This document shows, one piece after another, positions 8,401 to 17,120 of a stretch of DNA of 64,000 bases (its first letter is position 1; the number at the start of each line of letters is the position of its first letter). Position numbers and translations under genes: made by a program. The notes beneath the pieces are model-generated. The model had not been told where the DNA came from. It was given only the letters and a program-made list of their open reading frames with translations, and made no database searches. Origin of the DNA: an uncultured bacterium (lineage in GTDB: Bacteria; Bacteroidota; Bacteroidia; Bacteroidales; Muribaculaceae). Where the stretch lies: NCBI GenBank assembly GCA_905214715.1, contig CAJMMT010000011.1, forward strand, positions 38,988 to 102,987, given 5' to 3'.

Positions 8401-10059
8401 TCAATATTTGTAGTTGTTGATCGTAGTTACAGCCGCGCGGTTCAGATATGTGCCTAACAGACCTTCGACCTTGAAGTATTTGCCGAACAATGCCGGATTG
8501 TTCTTCAATCCGAGTTCCGTGCGCTTGGTCTTTGTATTCACTACGATACAGAGCGAGGGATCGGTGCAGTCTGCCGTAGGCCCGAGAACTATGTTCTGGT
8601 TGCCGTAGTCAGCCGACGCATCGGGAAGTTCGAAATGAACGGCACCCTCGGCGTTGAAGTCGGGACCCGATACGTAACCTACCACGTATCCGCCCACCCA
8701 TGCGGTGGAGGCTTCCTCGTAGTTGTTGATCACATAGTTACAGGTATACGGAAGGTCTTCCACTCCAAGACCATCGGGCGCGTCGATTTCAAACCCTTCT
8801 ATCGAGAAGTCGGCATATGTTCCGGGAGATTCCACGATACCGTGTATACCGAGGTATGTGGAGAACGTACCGTTCACCTTCATCTTATGTCCGAGAACCG
8901 TGGGATTGTCCACGAGATTGGCGTGAGAACGCAGACGCGAACCCTGAGGCAGTTCAAGCACCACGCTCTTGGTTACATCCTTGCAGTCGGAGGTTGGAGC
9001 CAACAGCAGGTTACCCTCGAACAGGAACCCTTCGTTGCCGAATATCACATCATCGTTGGAGGTTATCTTGCTGACACCTATTTTGGATGCGCCGACGATA
9101 TAACCTTCGGCCCAACCGCTAACGCCGTTGTTGTCCATCTTGAGCACTTCCTCGATCGTGTAGGGGTCCTCGCGTTTGCCTTTCGAACCGAACATCACAT
9201 CTTCGGTAGAGCGGAGCAACAGCTGCCATGTGCCGCTGTAATAGCTGAGGATACCGCGTACGGTACCTTCTCCTTCGGGAAGCGTCTGCTGATAGAAGGA
9301 GCTGTAGCCGGAGTTGCGCACCACGATAGTGTTGCCGAACTGATCCACGAGGTCGCGGTTCACCGTCTCCTGGTAGGGGGCGTAGGTCTCCTTGCCGGCA
9401 TTCTTGAAGTGAACGTTGTGGAATTCCACCAACTGCCCCATTATGTTGCGCTGTTCCTCGCTGCCGGCGGCCAGACCGTTGACGGCATCGATGGTGGCCA
9501 CGATGCAATAGGGATTAGCCGAGGGATATGATTCTCCCGAGGTGTTCAGCTTCACATATTTGAAGTTGTCGTTCGGAAGACCGTTCAGCTGGGAATGCTC
9601 CTTGAAACGGGGATAAAGCATACGACCCGGCTGGGGTGTGCCGCCGCTTTCGTAATAGTCGCCTATCTGCTGCATCTCGCCATACTGGCCTATGTAAAGG
9701 CCGGTGAGGTCTACGATCACCTCCTGCCCCACGGGATAGATATTGTAGAGCGAAGCGCGACTTATCGAGAAAGGCAATGCCGACGTGGCGTCCTGAATCA
9801 CCATTGTCTGGTAAATGTTGCCGGTGGCGTCGCTCGATACCACACGGCCCTTCACTATATAGTGGGAACCATCACTTTGGGTACCTATCTTGCCTACTGT
9901 CGTAACATCGGCGAAGGCCGCCTTAAGGTCGGCTATGGTCGTATTGGCTTCCATTGTGGCCACCGGTACCTTCAGATCCGGAGCGTCGATATCCGCCTGG
10001 CATCCTGCCAGCAGTCCCGAAACGGCTATAAGGGCGGCTGCCATATATTTCATTTTCAT
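8401..10059 (-). CDS. DUF5689-type surface lipoprotein with repeated OB-like domains
   Basis: A 552-residue lipoprotein: signal peptide with lipobox GLLAGC (Cys20). The first part (about 45-290; VKGRVVSSDATGNIY, MVIQDATSALPFSI) looks like DUF5689. Two further segments (about 300-430 and 440-552) each open with a G(Y/W)(I/V)VG strand and end with a conserved DNPxxxGxxxKVxGxxxxYLG-type pattern, as in DUF6359 proteins. Such folds are often OB-like, so nucleic-acid binding on the cell surface is a reasonable inference given the flanking nucleases and TonB receptor. Family names are from memory, not a search. Confidence 0.75.
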   Translation of the reverse strand: MKMKYMAAALIAVSGLLAGCQADIDAPDLKVPVATMEANTTIADLKAAFADVTTVGKIGTQSDGSHYIVKGRVVSSDATGNIYQTMVIQDATSALPFSISRASLYNIYPVGQEVIVDLTGLYIGQYGEMQQIGDYYESGGTPQPGRMLYPRFKEHSQLNGLPNDNFKYVKLNTSGESYPSANPYCIVATIDAVNGLAAGSEEQRNIMGQLVEFHNVHFKNAGKETYAPYQETVNRDLVDQFGNTIVVRNSGYSSFYQQTLPEGEGTVRGILSYYSGTWQLLLRSTEDVMFGSKGKREDPYTIEEVLKMDNNGVSGWAEGYIVGASKIGVSKITSNDDVIFGNEGFLFEGNLLLAPTSDCKDVTKSVVLELPQGSRLRSHANLVDNPTVLGHKMKVNGTFSTYLGIHGIVESPGTYADFSIEGFEIDAPDGLGVEDLPYTCNYVINNYEEASTAWVGGYVVGYVSGPDFNAEGAVHFELPDASADYGNQNIVLGPTADCTDPSLCIVVNTKTKRTELGLKNNPALFGKYFKVEGLLGTYLNRAAVTTINNYKY

Positions 10060-10083
10060 ATCTTAAATGTCTTTTACCGATTG

Positions 10084-11148
10084 TTATTTTACCTTTATGT
10101 AAAGGGAGGGATAAGAATGGGTGTTGCCGATGGTTCTGTAAAGGCCATAAGATGAGTATTCGGAGTCGAACATCATCTGCTGGCCGTTGCTCTTGGCCTT
10201 TATCGTGTATTCACCGGGAACCTCGCTTCTCGGCTCGACCGTGAACAGACAGGCTGGAAGCGTGGGGTTGTCGGTGGTGTGGAAAGCGATATCGGTTCCG
10301 TCTGTACAGAGATAAAGACCGTTAGCCTGTTTGATTCTGTAGGCTCCATCTTCGGCAGCCTCGAAATAGAAACCGTTCTTGTTTATGTTTTTCACCGCTA
10401 TCGAACCGCCGCTTACCGTTATCTCGGTTGTTCCGAGATAGCTTCTCTCAGCGTCGAAGACTCTGGCGGCTTTGCCGCTGCTTACTATCATATACCATTT
10501 GTCGGCCTCGAAGGTATCGGCGAGCTTGAACACTCCGGGCACTGCCGGCGGTATATATTTACCCTGGGGCCCCCAGTTGTAGGCCGAGGTGTTTTTAACC
10601 GCATATACACCGAAGTATTTTATATTTGTCTCGCCCATTATGCTGAGCTGCTTGCCGAGGTTACCGGGATTGTCACCGAGGTTGATGGCGGGACGCGGAT
10701 CTGTGTCGTAAACGAGCTGAACCGGAGTGCAGTGTTCCCAACGGGTGTCTTCGGTAACGTTGCCCGAATCATCTTTCTTTACGAAATTATCCTCAAGCTC
10801 TTTTGGAGTATAGTCGGAGATAAGCACGTTGCTCTTTACCGACGAAGGAGCGGTAAACATAGCGGTCTCCTGTTTCAGGGTAGCGCCGAGGTCAGAGTTT
10901 ACCCAACCCACTATGTAGCCGGTAACCCATACGTTGTCGGTCATGCCCGTAGGCTTGGTTCCTATGCGGGCTTGATAGGAAGTAAGAGGTATTTCCCATG
11001 TGCCCTTTCCAATCTCCCCTTCCTGATTGTAAAGGCCTTCGGGAAGCGGCATCGGAGGTACGGCCTGGTCTCCCTCGCAGGAGGTGAGCATCGGCATGGC
11101 CAGCGCTAAGGCCGCGAGAGATGCGAAAAATCTTATATGCTTTTTCAT
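10084..11148 (-). CDS. DUF6359-type lipoprotein
   Basis: A 354-residue lipoprotein with lipobox MLTSC. The start is taken at MKKHIRFFASL (11148), because this gives a proper signal peptide; an upstream in-frame ATG would overlap the receptor gene. The N-terminal half has the same WVTGYIVGW ... NLGDNPGNLGKQLSIMGE pattern seen twice in the next lipoprotein. The C-terminal half (about 190-354) is a separate beta-rich domain. It lies between the TonB receptor and the DUF5689 lipoprotein, the position where a SusD partner would be in a polysaccharide locus. Confidence 0.75.
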   Translation of the reverse strand: MKKHIRFFASLAALALAMPMLTSCEGDQAVPPMPLPEGLYNQEGEIGKGTWEIPLTSYQARIGTKPTGMTDNVWVTGYIVGWVNSDLGATLKQETAMFTAPSSVKSNVLISDYTPKELEDNFVKKDDSGNVTEDTRWEHCTPVQLVYDTDPRPAINLGDNPGNLGKQLSIMGETNIKYFGVYAVKNTSAYNWGPQGKYIPPAVPGVFKLADTFEADKWYMIVSSGKAARVFDAERSYLGTTEITVSGGSIAVKNINKNGFYFEAAEDGAYRIKQANGLYLCTDGTDIAFHTTDNPTLPACLFTVEPRSEVPGEYTIKAKSNGQQMMFDSEYSSYGLYRTIGNTHSYPSLYIKVK

Positions 11149-11167
11149 TGTCTGTTTTCCTTTTGTA

Positions 11168-13948
11168 TCAGAAACGTATTCCAAGATTCACAAACACACG
11201 GATGCCCTGGGCATAGGTGTATTTGTTGGGATACTTGTCCACGTCGAATGTTTTGTAGTCTATCTTACCTTCCTGATAGCCGCTCATCTGGATATTGCGG
11301 TTGTTCAAGAAGTTATTGGCGCTTACGTTCAGGTTTACCGAACCGAACTTGGTGTACCACACCTTGCCTACCGACGCATTCATATAGAAAGCGTTGTTCA
11401 GACGTTCCTGGTGCATGAATTTGGCGCGTTCTTCCTCGTACTGCTCTACCGATGTGCAACGCATCCAGAGGTCGGGCATCTCTTCGTGGCGGGTATAAGC
11501 CAGATCCACGTAGTTATGACCGAGCCAGTTTGCGTTTACTTCGAAGAACCACATGTTGATGTTATACTTCAGGGCCAGAGAACCGGCGAGCTGAGGCGTG
11601 CATCCTATATAGTAGTTCTTGATGTAAGTGCGGCGGTAGATATCGGCTTCGGCGCCGTTCTCGTAGTTGCGGACACCTATGGGGTTGTTCTTATACTGCG
11701 AACGCGAAAGCAGACCTGCGCCCGAGATGCTGAGTCCCTTCCATATCTTGTATTCGAGACCTATCTCTATACCCTTCTGTTCCGTTTCCAGACCGGAGAT
11801 GGTATAGTTCATCATGGCCTGCTGTTCGTAGTCGTAGAATCCGGTGTGGCGTATGCCGTCGAACACGTGGGAGTAGTATGCGGTTACCGAACCACGGAAG
11901 TTGCTGTAGTTCCAATTGTAGGAGATGTCGCCGCCGATATATTTCTCGGTGGTCATGCCTTCCACGGTATTGTCTTTGGTGCGGGCCGATACGTAAGCGT
12001 CATAGGGACGGGGCGAACGCGAGCCGCCTGCGGCATGGGCCACGATGAAGTTACGGCCGTTTATCTTATATGTTATGCCGGCCTTCACGGCGAAGTTACC
12101 GAAAGTGTGGCGCTCGCCGTTACCGTATGAGTTTTCGGGCGCACGGCCGTTCTGCATGTTACCGTGTCGCTGGAACGAGTTTACCATTCCCTCCACGCCC
12201 CAGTAGGCGTCAATATGGCGGGTTACGAGCTGGTTCTGCGCCCAGATGCGTGCCGATGTATGGCGTATGTTGTAGTCGTAGCCGAACACGTCTCCCTCGG
12301 TAACCTTGCGGTTGGGGTTGCGCATGTCGTTCTGGAGTATCTCCTGGTTTCCGGCGAAGTCTCGCTCCGAGAAGTTGTCGACGTCGCGCCAGAACTCACC
12401 GCCGAGGAGGTCGCGCACGGTCTTGTAGTAGTGGCCGTCGGTATGGTTGAAGCTAACACCGCCCTGCAGGGTGAATTTTTCCGAAAGACGGTGATTGAGC
12501 GTGGAACCGAACATGTAGCTCGCGAAATTGGAATGACGGTTCTCGAGCATGTAGGTAGACTGGCCCACCAGCGACGGATCGCGGTCATACTGCTGACGGT
12601 TCAGAAGGTTGGTCTGGTACATCTGGTCCCACTGTATCTGACGGAAATCGGGATCGTTTTCCCAGAGGTCGGTCATATAGTCGAACTGCACCATCTGAGC
12701 GTTGTAAAGGTCGCTGCCGACGGGTGCCGTGGGTTTGTAGTATGAGGGTAGGTTGCGGTAATAGTCGGGACGGGGGTCGTAAGCCTGATACCAGTTCAGA
12801 GCCGAACGGTTATAGGCGTTGTGGCGGAATCCGAAAGCGGTGTTGAGGGTTGTACCGGCCTGAGGCTTCCATAGCCAGCTCAGAACCACGCTCGGGTCGA
12901 AGGACTCGGTGATGCGGTCCGAGAGTTTCTTGCCGTTCAGCCATCCCCAAGATGGGTTGTAGAGGTTCGAGCCGGCCAGACGGTATGCTTCTTCGGTAGT
13001 GGCCTTGGATGTGGCGCGCTGCGAGGGGGCACCCCATGTCGACAGGTTCAGGCTGTGCTGCGGGTTGAACACTTTCTGCACTGAGAGAGCATAGCCGAAG
13101 GAGTTGTAGAAGGTACCTTCGATTATACCTTCGGGAGCGTAGCGGCCTATGATCGAAGCCGAGAACGCCCATCCCTTGGAGTTAAGCCCCGTGTTGTATT
13201 GCAGCATGGCCCTCATCATATAGTTGGAGTTGGTATAGCTGAGATTGCCGCGGAAGCCGGGAGCATATTCCGATGCGTAGGTGGTTATGTTGCTGGTGCC
13301 GGCCAATGTGCCGAAACCGTAAGATGTTACGTCGGAACCTATCGACACCTCCTTGGAGCGGAAAGCCGACGAGGTCATGCCGCCAAGAGAGCTGTAGGAG
13401 AACTGTCCGCGCAGGGGGTCGCTGAAGTTCAGTCCGTCGATATAGGTCGTCTGCCAGCTGTTGTCGAGACCACGGGTTTTGGTATATACGGTAGAGAAGT
13501 TGTAGTTCGACATCTGGTAATAGATGTCGTCGGAAGCACCCTGGATGGTACCTACGTTCTGCGACAGTCCTTCATCTTCCATTATCTCCTCTTCGTCGAA
13601 GATGAATTCGGCCGAGTTAAGAAGGTCGCCGTCGTAACCCGAAACGGTAAGCGACAGCTTTCCGAGGTCTGCCACACGGTTAGCTTTCAGATTTATATCT
13701 TTGAAAAAATCTTCGTAACCGAATGCGATAATCTTCAGTATATCGGCGCCGGGAGCGGCATCGGTTATCTCAAACTGGCCACTCTCGTCGGTCAGGGCGA
13801 ATAATCCCTGGTCTGCGACAAGTACGTTTGCGTTGGCCACCGGCTGTCCGGTCTCGGCATCCACTACGGTTCCACGCACACCGGTATCGGCCAGGGCTGG
13901 AGTCGCGACGGCGCTTACTGCCAGGATTGTAGCGAATAATCTATTCAT
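11168..13948 (-). CDS. TonB-dependent outer-membrane receptor with carboxypeptidase-like N-terminal domain
   Basis: A 926-residue outer-membrane transporter. It has a signal peptide (about 1-20, ALA), a carboxypeptidase-D-like domain (about 23-105, VRGTVVDAETGQPVANANV), a plug (about 110-230) and a long beta-barrel ending in the aromatic GIRF. There is no adjacent SusD, so it is not a standard SusCD pair. Lying between deoC/EEP nuclease and lipoproteins/endonucleases, it is the likely importer of nucleic-acid fragments. That substrate is inferred from context only. Confidence 0.9.
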   Translation of the reverse strand: MNRLFATILAVSAVATPALADTGVRGTVVDAETGQPVANANVLVADQGLFALTDESGQFEITDAAPGADILKIIAFGYEDFFKDINLKANRVADLGKLSLTVSGYDGDLLNSAEFIFDEEEIMEDEGLSQNVGTIQGASDDIYYQMSNYNFSTVYTKTRGLDNSWQTTYIDGLNFSDPLRGQFSYSSLGGMTSSAFRSKEVSIGSDVTSYGFGTLAGTSNITTYASEYAPGFRGNLSYTNSNYMMRAMLQYNTGLNSKGWAFSASIIGRYAPEGIIEGTFYNSFGYALSVQKVFNPQHSLNLSTWGAPSQRATSKATTEEAYRLAGSNLYNPSWGWLNGKKLSDRITESFDPSVVLSWLWKPQAGTTLNTAFGFRHNAYNRSALNWYQAYDPRPDYYRNLPSYYKPTAPVGSDLYNAQMVQFDYMTDLWENDPDFRQIQWDQMYQTNLLNRQQYDRDPSLVGQSTYMLENRHSNFASYMFGSTLNHRLSEKFTLQGGVSFNHTDGHYYKTVRDLLGGEFWRDVDNFSERDFAGNQEILQNDMRNPNRKVTEGDVFGYDYNIRHTSARIWAQNQLVTRHIDAYWGVEGMVNSFQRHGNMQNGRAPENSYGNGERHTFGNFAVKAGITYKINGRNFIVAHAAGGSRSPRPYDAYVSARTKDNTVEGMTTEKYIGGDISYNWNYSNFRGSVTAYYSHVFDGIRHTGFYDYEQQAMMNYTISGLETEQKGIEIGLEYKIWKGLSISGAGLLSRSQYKNNPIGVRNYENGAEADIYRRTYIKNYYIGCTPQLAGSLALKYNINMWFFEVNANWLGHNYVDLAYTRHEEMPDLWMRCTSVEQYEEERAKFMHQERLNNAFYMNASVGKVWYTKFGSVNLNVSANNFLNNRNIQMSGYQEGKIDYKTFDVDKYPNKYTYAQGIRVFVNLGIRF

Positions 13949-13952
13949 ATCT

Positions 13953-14999
13953 TTATAAAATCTTTTTCAGGAATATCTCTGTCGGGAAGTGGTCGGAATA
14001 ACCGTTGGTCCAGGCTCCGCCCGAGAATGTTCTGTGCGGATACCCTTTGTATTGCCCGCTCTGCTGTTTCAAAAATTCCTTGTTCAGGACTTCCGCGCCG
14101 ATGAATTCAAGACCGCATGATCCGTCTACAAGATTGGAGTTGATTATAATCTGGTCGAAAAGGTCCCAGGCACCGCGATAGATGTAGGAGCCTATGCCGT
14201 CGTCGAGCTTTTTCCAGAAAGGATTGTAAAAGCCGAGCGGAGCCACGTCCTTCGCGTTTTTCACAGCCCCGAGCACCTTGCTGCAACTTGGGTCGGAGGG
14301 GTCGTCGTTAAGGTCGCCCATGACTATTATACCCATGTTGGGGTCCTGCGCGAGAAGCGAGTCTGCTATATGACGGCTCAACGATGCCGCAGCCTCGCGC
14401 AGCCAGCTGCTCTGCTCGGTGCCGCCGCGACGCGAGGGCCAGTGATTTACGATCACAGCCACACGCGAACCGGCCAACAGACCTGTTACGCACATTTGGT
14501 CTCGGGTGCGGAAGTCGGGAAGCTCAGGAATGCAAAGCGTATGGTTGGTTACGTTTATTACCTTGAACAGACGGGGGTTGTAGAGCAGGCTCACATCTAC
14601 GCCACGACGATCGGGGCTGTCATGGTGAACTACCTGCAAGTTCCATTTTTTGATGGGGTCGGCCTTTACCAGGTCGTCGAGCACGCTTTTGTTCTCTATC
14701 TCGCTCACGCCTATGATCGCCGGCCCCGCGGGTGTGGTCTTCGTGGTCATCTGCGAGATAGCATACGCCATGTTGTTGATCTTGGAGCGGTACTTGTGGC
14801 CGTCCCATTTGCGATCTCCCTTGGGCGAGAATTCCAGATCGTACTTGCCGTTGTTGTTGATGGTATCGAACAGGTTCTCGAGGTTATAGAAGGCCACGCC
14901 GAGCGTCATTGCCTTACGCTGGGCGGAAAGGGTGAATGCGCCTCCCAGAGCCATAATCAGGCAGAGCGAGAGTGCCAGAATACGTTTCGATGATGTCAT
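13953..14999 (-). CDS. Secreted endonuclease/exonuclease/phosphatase (EEP) family protein
   Basis: A 348-residue exported metal-dependent phosphodiesterase or nuclease. The start at 14999 (MTSSKRILAL) gives a clear signal peptide ending SAQ; a longer reading frame to 15053 would bury it. EEP landmarks are in order: FYNLENLFDT, VSEIENK, NHWPSRRGG, MGDLNDDPSD and C-terminal SDHFP. It sits 4 nt before the TonB receptor gene. It could finish breaking down nucleic acid at the surface or in the periplasm. Other EEP substrates such as lipids or phosphoesters are possible. Confidence 0.88.
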   Translation of the reverse strand: MTSSKRILALSLCLIMALGGAFTLSAQRKAMTLGVAFYNLENLFDTINNNGKYDLEFSPKGDRKWDGHKYRSKINNMAYAISQMTTKTTPAGPAIIGVSEIENKSVLDDLVKADPIKKWNLQVVHHDSPDRRGVDVSLLYNPRLFKVINVTNHTLCIPELPDFRTRDQMCVTGLLAGSRVAVIVNHWPSRRGGTEQSSWLREAAASLSRHIADSLLAQDPNMGIIVMGDLNDDPSDPSCSKVLGAVKNAKDVAPLGFYNPFWKKLDDGIGSYIYRGAWDLFDQIIINSNLVDGSCGLEFIGAEVLNKEFLKQQSGQYKGYPHRTFSGGAWTNGYSDHFPTEIFLKKIL

Positions 15000-15073
15000 A
15001 AAGAGTATGTTTGGTTCAGGTAGAAATTGTCCGAAGCTCTTGCTGTTTCGCAAAAGCCCCGGACATCATACCG

Positions 15074-15952
15074 TTAGAAATATTTCACCTGTTCTCCTAC
15101 GAGGTCGCTCAGCACGGCGTTGGCCAGACTGCTGGCACCGATACGGAAGTAGTCCTGATTGAGCCATTCGTCACCAAGCACCTCTTTCACCACCGCATAG
15201 TAGTTCAGAGCGTCGGCTGTGGTACGTATGCCGCCCGCGCACTTGAAGCCCACCTTACGGCCGGTCTTCTCGTAATATTCCTTGATGCACTTGCACATCA
15301 CATATGCGGCCTCGACCGATGCGCCGGGGTACTCTTTGCCGGTGGAGGTCTTCAGGAAGTCGGCCCCGCTGTAGAGCGAGAGTATCGAGGCCCGTCTTAT
15401 ATGCTCGGCAGTCTTCAGGGCGCCGTTCTCGATTATGACTTTCATGCGGGCGTCGCGGCAAGCATGTTTCTGCTCCTGGAGTTCGTCAGCCAAATCTTCG
15501 AAATTCTCGTCGAGATAAAGGCCGACGGGGAAAACGATGTCCACCTCGTTGGCACCGTTGGCCACGGCGAGGCTGATATCGGCTATCTTGACCTCAAGAT
15601 AGGTCTGGCTCGACGGGAAGCAGCCGGCCACGACAGCGATGTCGACTCCGGGAACGTCGAGCGTGTTTTTCACCACGTCGGCGAAATTGGAATAGACGCA
15701 GATGGCGGCCACGTTCTTGAACTGGGGATAGTCGTTGTCGAAATCATTCACACGCTTTGTGAACGCGGCCACACGGCTCACACTGTCGGTGGTGTTGAGC
15801 GTCGTGAGGTCTATCGACGACAGCAGATATTCGTAAACCTCCTTCGATGCATACTCGGGAGCTTTCTCTATTATCTTCTTCACTTCCTCGGCCACAACAT
15901 TGTCATCGCCTGTAACATGGCTTGAAGCAAGCACTTCCTGATACTTATCCAT
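15074..15952 (-). CDS. deoC: Deoxyribose-phosphate aldolase
   Basis: Cleaves 2-deoxyribose-5-phosphate to glyceraldehyde-3-phosphate and acetaldehyde, the last step of using DNA sugars as carbon. The 292-residue class I aldolase shows the Schiff-base lysine K201 in FLKTSTGK, partner K237 in FKCAGGIR and Asp in NEVDIVFP (138). It is the first gene of the run that continues through the EEP protein, the TonB receptor and the secreted nucleases. This links cytosolic deoxyribose catabolism to the surface system. Confidence 0.96.
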   Translation of the reverse strand: MDKYQEVLASSHVTGDDNVVAEEVKKIIEKAPEYASKEVYEYLLSSIDLTTLNTTDSVSRVAAFTKRVNDFDNDYPQFKNVAAICVYSNFADVVKNTLDVPGVDIAVVAGCFPSSQTYLEVKIADISLAVANGANEVDIVFPVGLYLDENFEDLADELQEQKHACRDARMKVIIENGALKTAEHIRRASILSLYSGADFLKTSTGKEYPGASVEAAYVMCKCIKEYYEKTGRKVGFKCAGGIRTTADALNYYAVVKEVLGDEWLNQDYFRIGASSLANAVLSDLVGEQVKYF

Positions 15953-16074
15953 TGCAATAAATATATGTTTTTCATTAGGTATGCATTCTCCCGAAAGCGT
16001 AATGACCGCGTGTAACTCTCTTGTCTGACACGGTATACACCCTACAAAAAGAAAATGCGGATTATTCTAACTTG

Positions 16075-16082
16075 CAAATATA
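16075..16082 (-). promoter_or_regulatory. Candidate -7 box for the deoC operon
   Basis: Minus-strand TATATTTG matches TAnnTTTG exactly, 122 nt upstream of deoC. The expected -33 position carries only GTTT-like sequence. The leader would be about 115 nt. The rest of the 278-bp gap shows no gene. Confidence 0.4.
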
Positions 16083-16230
16083 TATAAAAAAAACGGGCAG
16101 GGAAACAATCCGGCCCATTCTTAACGAAATATTCACAACAATCCCCCCGAAAAACAATAACCGAAACCGGCCTCACCCATTCCCTCCTTTTTTCAGTCAG
16201 CAACACCTACCATCCCTTATCCGTCAATTA

Positions 16231-16524
16231 TCAAAACTCGAAATTTATGCGCAGACGACCGCCCAGACCACGCTCTACGATGTCGAATAATGTTCGGAGC
16301 GTGATGTTTTCTCCGTCATTCTCCACTTTGGATATATAAGTGCGTTTCTTGTCGATACGCTCGGCAAGCTGTTCTTGCGTCATGTTTAATTGCTCACGGG
16401 CACTTCGTATCATGAAACCTATGCGGAGGGCTTCAAGCTCATTTTCCAAGCGGTCGCGTTCGGGAGTTCCGACTTCCCCGTAGTATTTGGTCTTGATTTG
16501 GTCAAGAGTCTGTATATTTTTCAT
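16231..16524 (-). CDS. HigA-like helix-turn-helix antitoxin
   Basis: A 97-residue XRE-family DNA-binding protein with helix-turn-helix MTQEQLAERIDKKRTYISKV in its central part. Its start overlaps the toxin stop by 4 nt (ATGA), the usual coupling in toxin-first HigBA modules. It should neutralise the toxin and repress the operon through the inverted repeat upstream of the toxin gene. Confidence 0.85.
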   Translation of the reverse strand: MKNIQTLDQIKTKYYGEVGTPERDRLENELEALRIGFMIRSAREQLNMTQEQLAERIDKKRTYISKVENDGENITLRTLFDIVERGLGGRLRINFEF

Positions 16525-16868
16525 TGTTCTTCGTTTTTATCGTTATAGTATTCATTCATTATCCTTACAGCGCGGTCAATCTCTCTCGGTGGGGTTTTCT
16601 GTGTTTTCTTTTGAAAACCGCTGAAAAGCACTACAAGCCTGTTGCCGTCAAAACAGCAGAATATTCTGAAAATATCAGAACCGAGCTGAACACGGACTTC
16701 AAACAATCCGTTTGTGCCCTCTATGTATTTCAGGTATGAAACAGGCACACGTTCAACGGTCTCAAGAATATCAAGCACTTTGATGATCTTATCCTGAACT
16801 TTTCGGGATTGCTTTTTGAAGAAATCCTCGAAATAGTCCTTGTATGTTACGACCTCTCTGTATTTCAT
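16521..16868 (-). CDS. RelE/HigB-type toxin
   Basis: A 115-residue basic protein resembling Gp49/HigB-family ribosome-dependent mRNases: YLKYIEGTNGLFEVRVQLGSD then IFRIFCCFDGNRLVVLFSGF and a Lys-rich KKTQKTP. It is translationally coupled to the antitoxin downstream. The promoter -7 box ends 4 nt before the ATG, so the transcript may be leaderless. Family placement is by motif pattern. Confidence 0.82.
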   Translation of the reverse strand: MKYREVVTYKDYFEDFFKKQSRKVQDKIIKVLDILETVERVPVSYLKYIEGTNGLFEVRVQLGSDIFRIFCCFDGNRLVVLFSGFQKKTQKTPPREIDRAVRIMNEYYNDKNEEQ

Positions 16869-16872
16869 ATCG

Positions 16873-16904
16873 CAAATGTAACATATAAATTACATTCTCA
16901 CAAA
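16873..16904 (-). promoter_or_regulatory. Promoter and operator of the toxin-antitoxin pair
   Basis: Minus strand reads TTTG, 20 nt, TACATTTG: an exact Bacteroidetes promoter. Overlapping it is the inverted repeat AATGTAA (16875-16881) / TTACATT (16890-16896), spaced 8 nt, a likely binding site for the HTH antitoxin. Confidence 0.72.
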
Positions 16905-17064
16905 TATAACAAAAAACATCTGACTGTTGACCTAAACATAAAACCAATATCATTTTGCGTCCTTAGGGGTATGAACCACCAGAGGACGAGAACTTGTTGA
17001 AGAGCTGTTGATTTTTTGTTAACATATTTTAACACGGGGGGGGGTAAAAATTTCAGATAGTATT

Positions 17065-17072
17065 TATCTTTG
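17065..17072 (+). promoter_or_regulatory. -7 box of the orphan lipoprotein gene, next to a G9 tract
   Basis: TATCTTTG is an exact -7 box. About 20 nt upstream, where the -33 element should be, is a run of nine G (17036-17044). No good TTTG is at the right spacing. The ATG follows 48 nt after the box. Confidence 0.5.
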
Positions 17073-17120
17073 CATAAATTAATTAACCTACATTTTTTTA
17101 ATTTTTCTATTTTTATAATA

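Noticed and set aside
11168..13948. Treating the TonB receptor locus as a polysaccharide utilisation locus
   Set aside because: There is no SusD homolog, glycoside hydrolase or sugar sensor. The neighbours are nucleases and deoC.
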